Below, piece by piece: positions 59,448 to 64,000 of a stretch of 64,000 bases of DNA. How positions within the stretch are numbered: position 1 is the stretch's first letter; each line of letters starts with the position of its first letter. A program made the translations under genes and the position numbers. This DNA is from Citrobacter sp. Awk 4 (GTDB lineage: Bacteria; Pseudomonadota; Gammaproteobacteria; Enterobacterales; Enterobacteriaceae), in contig NZ_JANEWG010000002.1 in assembly GCF_028069725.1 (NCBI RefSeq), positions 62,001 to 126,000 on the forward strand. Reading direction: 5' to 3'. The notes under the pieces are model-generated. The model was not told where the DNA came from. It did not search any database and saw nothing but the letters and a program-made list of their open reading frames with translations.

Positions 59448-59783
59448 TCAGTTCTTTTTCACGAACTCGGATTTCAGCTTCATAGGGCCAAAGCCGTCAA
59501 TTTTGCAATCGATGTTGTGATCGCCTTCGACCAAACGGATGTTCTTCACTTTGGTGCCGATCTTCAGCATGGAAGAGCTGCCTTTCACTTTCAGATCTTT
59601 AATCACCGTGACGCTGTCGCCGTCTGCGAGCAGATTGCCGTTGGCATCTTTCACGATGAGTTCGTCGCTGTCGTGAGCCGGTTCGGCATTGTTCCATTCG
59701 TGCGCGCATTCCGGGCAGATGAACATGCCGTTATCTTCGTAGGTATATTCGGAGTTGCATTGTGGGCAATTTGGTAATGACAT
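59448..59783 (-). CDS. yjdM: YjdM (PhnA-like), zinc-ribbon protein
   Basis: 111 residues with an N-terminal zinc ribbon ([21 protein letters not shown]) and a PhnA-like SH3 domain ([20 protein letters not shown]). Despite the old name phnA it is not phosphonoacetate hydrolase; function unknown. Confidence 0.95.
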   Translation of the reverse strand: MSLPNCPQCNSEYTYEDNGMFICPECAHEWNNAEPAHDSDELIVKDANGNLLADGDSVTVIKDLKVKGSSSMLKIGTKVKNIRLVEGDHNIDCKIDGFGPMKLKSEFVKKN

Positions 59784-60360
59784 GTGGGTTTCCTCAAAAA
59801 GTCAGCAGGGGCAAAAGCGCCCAAAAAATGGCAGATTGCCGAAAAAGGCCGCAATTATACATAAAATCCTTAACGTTGTCGGGACTATTGCCCACTTAAG
59901 AATATGCCAACCTGCGGCTGAAGGTCGCGGTGAGGGCAAAAAAAATATCATGACGATTTTTTTAAGGGAAATTGCTACGTTTTACTATTTAAGATAAGGT
60001 GAGTTAAACCTTCTGATAATAATGAGCCATCGGCGCTAACACATACTCGATTTTGTGTTGGTGAGTACAATCTCGCCCCCCTAATTCAGGTAGGTAAGAA
60101 TGACATTAATGAGTATGGAACTTTATATATTCATCATAATTTAAGTGACATGAACTGAAGGTCTCCCTTTATCTTTCTTGCAGTTAACAGTAAGCGAGAG
60201 GTCCGGCCCCCGCGGTTGGTAAGTATTGACACATTCCTTGTTACCCTCAGGGATTCATTTTTTTAATATTTTCTACACGTAATTAAATATGCCAAAAATT
60301 CATAATAAAAATTATGGCTAAATAAAAGTAATATAAATTTGCGTTAAGGAAAGATTTTTC
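59784..60360. other. Divergent gap between yjdM and crfC
   Basis: 577 bases, AT-rich, without a gene. It must hold the leftward yjdM and rightward crfC promoters. I see a weak TACTC ... GAGTA inverted pair around 60046-60066 and a GC-rich patch (GGTCCGGCCCCCGCGG) near 60200-60215, but no operator I can name. TAAGGA precedes the crfC ATG. Confidence 0.5.
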
Positions 60361-62715
60361 ATGCACACACAGACAATCTATGAATTAAGTCAGGAAGCGG
60401 AGCGTTTATTATTACTTTCGCTCTCGCATCTCAGGCAATTAGCCGCATTTTCGCCGACGATGCTGGAGAGTGAGCGTGAGGGAAACGACATCAGTGGGGA
60501 AAATATTCTGCCCCCGCATTTTAGCGCCCGCGGCATCGCTGCCCAACACGCTATGCTTAACAATGAGTTGCGTAAAATTACGCAACTGGAAATGGTGCTG
60601 GCTATCGTTGGCACCATGAAGGCGGGAAAGTCGACGACAATTAACGCGATTGTCGGAACAGAAGTGTTACCTAACCGCAATCGCCCGATGACCGCACTGC
60701 CGACGTTGATCCGTCACACGCCGGGTCAGCAGGAGCCGGTGCTGCTTTTTTCCCATGTCGCTCCGATTGAGACGCTGATGCACACGTTGCAACAGCGGTT
60801 GAAAGAGTGCGATCGCCAGCATCTGACACTGGCGCTGGAAATTGACAAAGACATGAATGGACTCATCCAGCGCATTGAACACGGCGAAGCGTTCGAGCGT
60901 CATTATCTGGGCGCGCAGCCCATTTTTCACTGTCTGAAGAGTCTGAATGATCTGGTGCGTTTGTCGAAAGCGCTGGAGGTCGATTTTCCGTTTTCCGCCT
61001 ACGCCGCCATTGAACATATTCCAGTGATTGAGGTTGAGTTTGTGCATCTGGCGGGGCTGGAAAATGTGCCTGGACAGCTGACTTTACTGGATACCCCAGG
61101 GCCAAACGAAGCCGGACAACCACACCTGCAAATGATGCTCAACGAACAACTGGCCCGTGCTTCTGCAGTGCTGGCGGTGATGGACTACACCCAACTGAAG
61201 TCGATCTCCGATGAAGAGGTGCGTCAGGCTGTCGCCGCAGTGGGCAAATCCGTCCCGCTGTATGCGCTGGTGAACAAGTTCGATCAAAAAGACCGTAACA
61301 GTGATGATGCCGAACAGGTCCGGGCGATGATTTCCGGTACGTTGATGAGGGGCTGCATTACGCCGGGGCATATTTACCCGGTCTCTTCGATGTGGGGATA
61401 TCTGGCGAATCGGGCGCGCCACGAACTGTCGGTCCACGGTCGGTTGCCTGACCCTCAGGAACAACGCTGGGTTCAGGATTTTGCCGAGGCCGCGCTCGGT
61501 CGACGTTGGCGAATGGCCGATCTTGACGATACTGAACACATTCGCCATGCAGCTGATCTGCTGTGGGAGGATTCGCTGTTTGCACTACCGATGCAAACGC
61601 TCATGCAGGCGGCGTATGCCAATGCTTCGCTTTATGCCCTGCGCTCGGCGTCGCATAAGTTATTAAATTACGCCCAGAGCGCACGCGCGTATCTGGATTT
61701 TCGCTTTCACGGCCTGACGGTTGCGCAGGAAAAGCTGCAGTTGAATATCACCCAGGTCGAGGCGGATTTGCAGCAATTACAGGCGAGCCAGACGTCTGTG
61801 GGTGATGAAGTGCGCCACGAAGTCGCATTGGCGATGGATTCGGCAAATGCATTGCTGAACCAGCAAGAAGCCGACATTTTACATGCCATTAGCCGGTTAT
61901 TCAGTGCAGAAAGCGTCATGGAGATGTCAACACGCGACACGTCTTCACCGACTCCGGTTGCTGAAACAGAAGGCGAAATGCTGGTGTTGCATGACGAAAG
62001 TCAGGCGCAGGTTATCTTAAACAAAATCCGGGCGTCCTGTGAGGCCGTGCTATTAAAGGCGCAGGAGAATGTTAGCCGCGATCTGGCGTTGCGTTTTGAG
62101 CAACTCGAATCAACACTGGCGCGGGTGTTTACGGATGCGATGCGCCCGATTGAAGCGCGGGTTAAAGAGGCGCTGAGTCATGCCGGTTTTCGGTCACGGA
62201 TAAGCTTCCCGGCCTTTCATGCAGCGCTGCTTAATTTCAATACCCAACCCTTGTTCAACGAGGCGATGACCCGGGAGACGTTGCAGGACGCGCAGAATCC
62301 GCGCAGCGCAAGCGTACGCGAGACCTTCTCACGTTGGCTGAACCATCCTCACTGGGGAGGGCGAGATTATGTGGAAACAAAAGCGCGCTATCTCATTCAT
62401 CTCACTACATTACATGCCAGCCTTGATCAGTATGTCCGCCACTGTTGCCAGCAAGTCCGTAATGCGTTGGCCGCGCAGGTCGATGTTTCTGTTACGGCAG
62501 GCATGGCGACGTTTTTTGCTGACTTTTCACTGTGCCTTTCGGGGCTGCAGGAGAGCTTGCGGGAAAGCCTGGCGATGCGGCAACAGAATGAATCTGCGGT
62601 GACGGCGTTGAGCCAGCAATTGCAACACAGTCTTTCTGGCGTGGCGTGGATATATGAGGACTCCCGCCTGTTGCGGGACGACATCCAAACCCTTTTTGCG
62701 ACTGAACATACATGA
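60361..62715 (+). CDS. crfC: Dynamin-like GTPase CrfC (YjdA)
   Basis: 784 residues, about 40 longer than E. coli CrfC (742). The dynamin-type G domain is complete: G1 GTMKAGKST (about 84-92), G2-region NRPMTALPT, G3 LDTPGPNEAG, G4 NKFDQK. A long helical middle/stalk region follows, with the extra residues apparently in the N-terminal 60 and in the middle near MEMSTRDTSSPTPVAETEGE. In E. coli it binds sliding clamps and helps tie sister replication forks together, and it affects motility with YjcZ. It is followed by yjcZ with a 4-base ATGA overlap. Confidence 0.96.
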   Translation: MHTQTIYELSQEAERLLLLSLSHLRQLAAFSPTMLESEREGNDISGENILPPHFSARGIAAQHAMLNNELRKITQLEMVLAIVGTMKAGKSTTINAIVGTEVLPNRNRPMTALPTLIRHTPGQQEPVLLFSHVAPIETLMHTLQQRLKECDRQHLTLALEIDKDMNGLIQRIEHGEAFERHYLGAQPIFHCLKSLNDLVRLSKALEVDFPFSAYAAIEHIPVIEVEFVHLAGLENVPGQLTLLDTPGPNEAGQPHLQMMLNEQLARASAVLAVMDYTQLKSISDEEVRQAVAAVGKSVPLYALVNKFDQKDRNSDDAEQVRAMISGTLMRGCITPGHIYPVSSMWGYLANRARHELSVHGRLPDPQEQRWVQDFAEAALGRRWRMADLDDTEHIRHAADLLWEDSLFALPMQTLMQAAYANASLYALRSASHKLLNYAQSARAYLDFRFHGLTVAQEKLQLNITQVEADLQQLQASQTSVGDEVRHEVALAMDSANALLNQQEADILHAISRLFSAESVMEMSTRDTSSPTPVAETEGEMLVLHDESQAQVILNKIRASCEAVLLKAQENVSRDLALRFEQLESTLARVFTDAMRPIEARVKEALSHAGFRSRISFPAFHAALLNFNTQPLFNEAMTRETLQDAQNPRSASVRETFSRWLNHPHWGGRDYVETKARYLIHLTTLHASLDQYVRHCCQQVRNALAAQVDVSVTAGMATFFADFSLCLSGLQESLRESLAMRQQNESAVTALSQQLQHSLSGVAWIYEDSRLLRDDIQTLFATEHT

Positions 62716-63620
62716 TAAATGCGTTACGGGAAGGCCCGGGGAGGATGCTGGAGTGTATTCGCCCGAAGTTTATGGTTTCTCTGATTCAGGGAGACGAACT
62801 CAAACGGTCTGGCGATAAGCTGCGACAGCTTTCGATTCGCGAGCGCCTGCTGCAAGAGATGTTGACCTACACACAGCTTCGTACATGGCCGATGACGGGA
62901 GGCAGTGAACATTTGCTGATGCGCCTCACGCTGGTGGAAAAACTGGCGGGGATGATTGATCCCGGCCATCTGGCGCTTTCCCGTATTGCTCAACGTCTGG
63001 CGCTGCTGCAACACAGCGAACTTCCCCGTGTATACGCGACCCCTGGTATTCGCCAGCAACTCGACGCGTTGGCCGACGAGTTTACCCGGCGCTGTACGTA
63101 CAAAGAAAAGGCGTTGACGCAACGGGGGTTGACGGTACAGGCGGGAGAGCACAGCGAGCAGGTTTTTACCCGCTGGCGAGCCGGAGTATACGACGGTTGG
63201 TCGTTGCCGGGGCGCTGTTTTGTTGCGCTTGAGGAACTACGGTGGGGCGCTTTCGGCGATGCCTGCCGTTTGGCCAATGCCGACGTCGTCTCGATGCTGA
63301 AAGACAATTTGCGTGCAATGGCCAGTCACGCGCTGGCGCACAGCATTCACGCCGCACCGACAACCCGCCATTACTACTCTCAGTGGCTCAATATGCCCAA
63401 TAGCCAGGCAACAAATGACAATCATGATCTGTTGAACTGGCTTGGAGACTGGTGTGACGCCGACAGACATCCGGTGTGCTGGTCCGTGACGCAGCGTTGG
63501 AAAAATGTGGCGTTAGGGATGCCGAGACTCTGTTCGGCGCAGCGGCTGGCGCATGCGATGGTGGAGGAAATTTTTGCGCCGTCCCCTCTGGCAGGCCCAG
63601 AGGGGACGGGGAGGATTTAG
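62712..63620 (+). CDS. yjcZ: YjcZ, partner protein of CrfC
   Basis: 302 residues, related to E. coli YjcZ (292), always encoded with crfC. Cytoplasmic, mostly helical, with no recognised domain. Reported to affect motility in E. coli hns mutants. A perfect 13-bp hairpin lies in its last codons. Its stop overlaps the convergent kdgT stop by 4 bases. Confidence 0.93.
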   Translation: MINALREGPGRMLECIRPKFMVSLIQGDELKRSGDKLRQLSIRERLLQEMLTYTQLRTWPMTGGSEHLLMRLTLVEKLAGMIDPGHLALSRIAQRLALLQHSELPRVYATPGIRQQLDALADEFTRRCTYKEKALTQRGLTVQAGEHSEQVFTRWRAGVYDGWSLPGRCFVALEELRWGAFGDACRLANADVVSMLKDNLRAMASHALAHSIHAAPTTRHYYSQWLNMPNSQATNDNHDLLNWLGDWCDADRHPVCWSVTQRWKNVALGMPRLCSAQRLAHAMVEEIFAPSPLAGPEGTGRI

Positions 63621-64000
63621 TGATTTAAGGAGTCGGCCGGTTGCTCAGAGACGCTTTGTGCCGGGACGTTGCCGAAGCGTTTGGCGTACAGGGCGGTGAT
63701 AATCGGCACCAGAATCGCGGTCACAATCACGCTGGCGGCGACCAGGGCGGTGGCTGACGCCGCAACGGGTTCAAATGCCGGGTTAATTTGCGCGATGATC
63801 ACCGGGTTGGCGACGGCGGCACCGGCTGCGGAAGAGGCCGCAACACCTGCAGTACCGTTCCCGCCACCGATCACACGGTCAGCGATAATCAGCGGAATAC
63901 CGGTGATGATAATGACCGCGACACCCAGCACGATACCCAGCAGGCCAGTATCCATAATGACGCCCAAGTTAATGGTGTTACCGAGCGCGAAGCCGAAGAA
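63617..64000 (-). CDS. kdgT: 2-keto-3-deoxygluconate permease KdgT, C-terminal part (truncated by window edge)
   Basis: The frame is open to base 64000, reading [20 protein letters not shown], and ends at 63617. It has the KdgT-family membrane pattern and the [20 protein letters not shown] block. It imports 2-keto-3-deoxygluconate with protons in pectin and hexuronate catabolism. The gene starts outside the window. An internal TTG at 63967 is not the start, because the upstream codons continue the family sequence. Confidence 0.93.
   Translation of the reverse strand, partial: FFGFALGNTINLGVIMDTGLLGIVLGVAVIIITGIPLIIADRVIGGGNGTAGVAASSAAGAAVANPVIIAQINPAFEPVAASATALVAASVIVTAILVPIITALYAKRFGNVPAQSVSEQPADSLNH

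Overview
The window comes from an enterobacterial chromosome. Most genes match Escherichia coli/Salmonella/Citrobacter proteins closely and follow the order of the 92-93 minute region of E. coli K-12: aphA, yjbR, uvrA/ssb, yjcB, pdeC, soxS/soxR, ghxP, yjcE, actP-yjcH-acs, nrfABCDEFG, gltP, yjcO, fdhF, then yjdP, the phn operon, yjdN, yjdM, crfC, yjcZ. The loci that differ from K-12 (a DctB/DctD-type system before aphA, gst after soxR, a cidR-cidAB locus, a lyxose-isomerase sugar operon between fdhF and yjdP, kdgT after yjcZ) suggest a Citrobacter-like genus. That assignment is an inference, not a measurement.

Layout. 1-2142: leftward two-component system (sensor kinase and partial sigma54-type regulator). 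2462-7366: aphA, yjbR, and uvrA divergent from ssb at a LexA box. 7436-10968: yjcB, a long regulatory gap with a perfect CRP site, the c-di-GMP phosphodiesterase pdeC, and the soxS/soxR redox switch. 11062-15475: sRNA SraL/RyjA, gst, purine permease ghxP with several PurR-like boxes, antiporter yjcE. 15485-16283: a REP-associated transposase between REP clusters. 16274-20904: cidR-like regulator, cidAB-like genes, and an accessory island flanked by a repeated cidB 3' end. 20952-25104: acetate uptake and activation (acs-yjcH-actP). 25539-32306: periplasmic nitrite reduction (nrfA-G). 32653-37012: gltP, yjcO and selenoprotein fdhF. 37300-46803: a sugar operon (ABC transporter, isomerase, aldolase, kinase) bracketed by a response regulator and a hybrid kinase. 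46873-58777: yjdP, an orphan membrane protein and the leftward phnCDEFGHIJKLMNOP C-P lyase operon. 58910-64000: yjdN, yjdM, the crfC-yjcZ pair and the end of kdgT.

Points that stand out. (1) phnE carries an in-frame amber codon where a Trp is expected, so phosphonate uptake is probably broken while the rest of the operon is intact. (2) A probable effector/immunity pair (NlpC/P60-CHAP-like putative amidase plus a periplasmic DUF3828-type protein) lies between two copies of the last 202 bp of a cidB-like gene. The copies share a 119-bp identical core with only synonymous differences outside it, which looks like a recombination scar. (3) A RAYT transposase sits between REP clusters, about a dozen REP loci are scattered through the window, and REP DNA has become coding sequence at the start of nrfF and the end of the cidR-like gene. 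(4) The sugar operon has its two-component genes split to either end. (5) fdhF is read through a UGA selenocysteine codon followed by a recognisable SECIS hairpin.

I recognised no tRNA, rRNA, CRISPR array or intact insertion sequence by eye.
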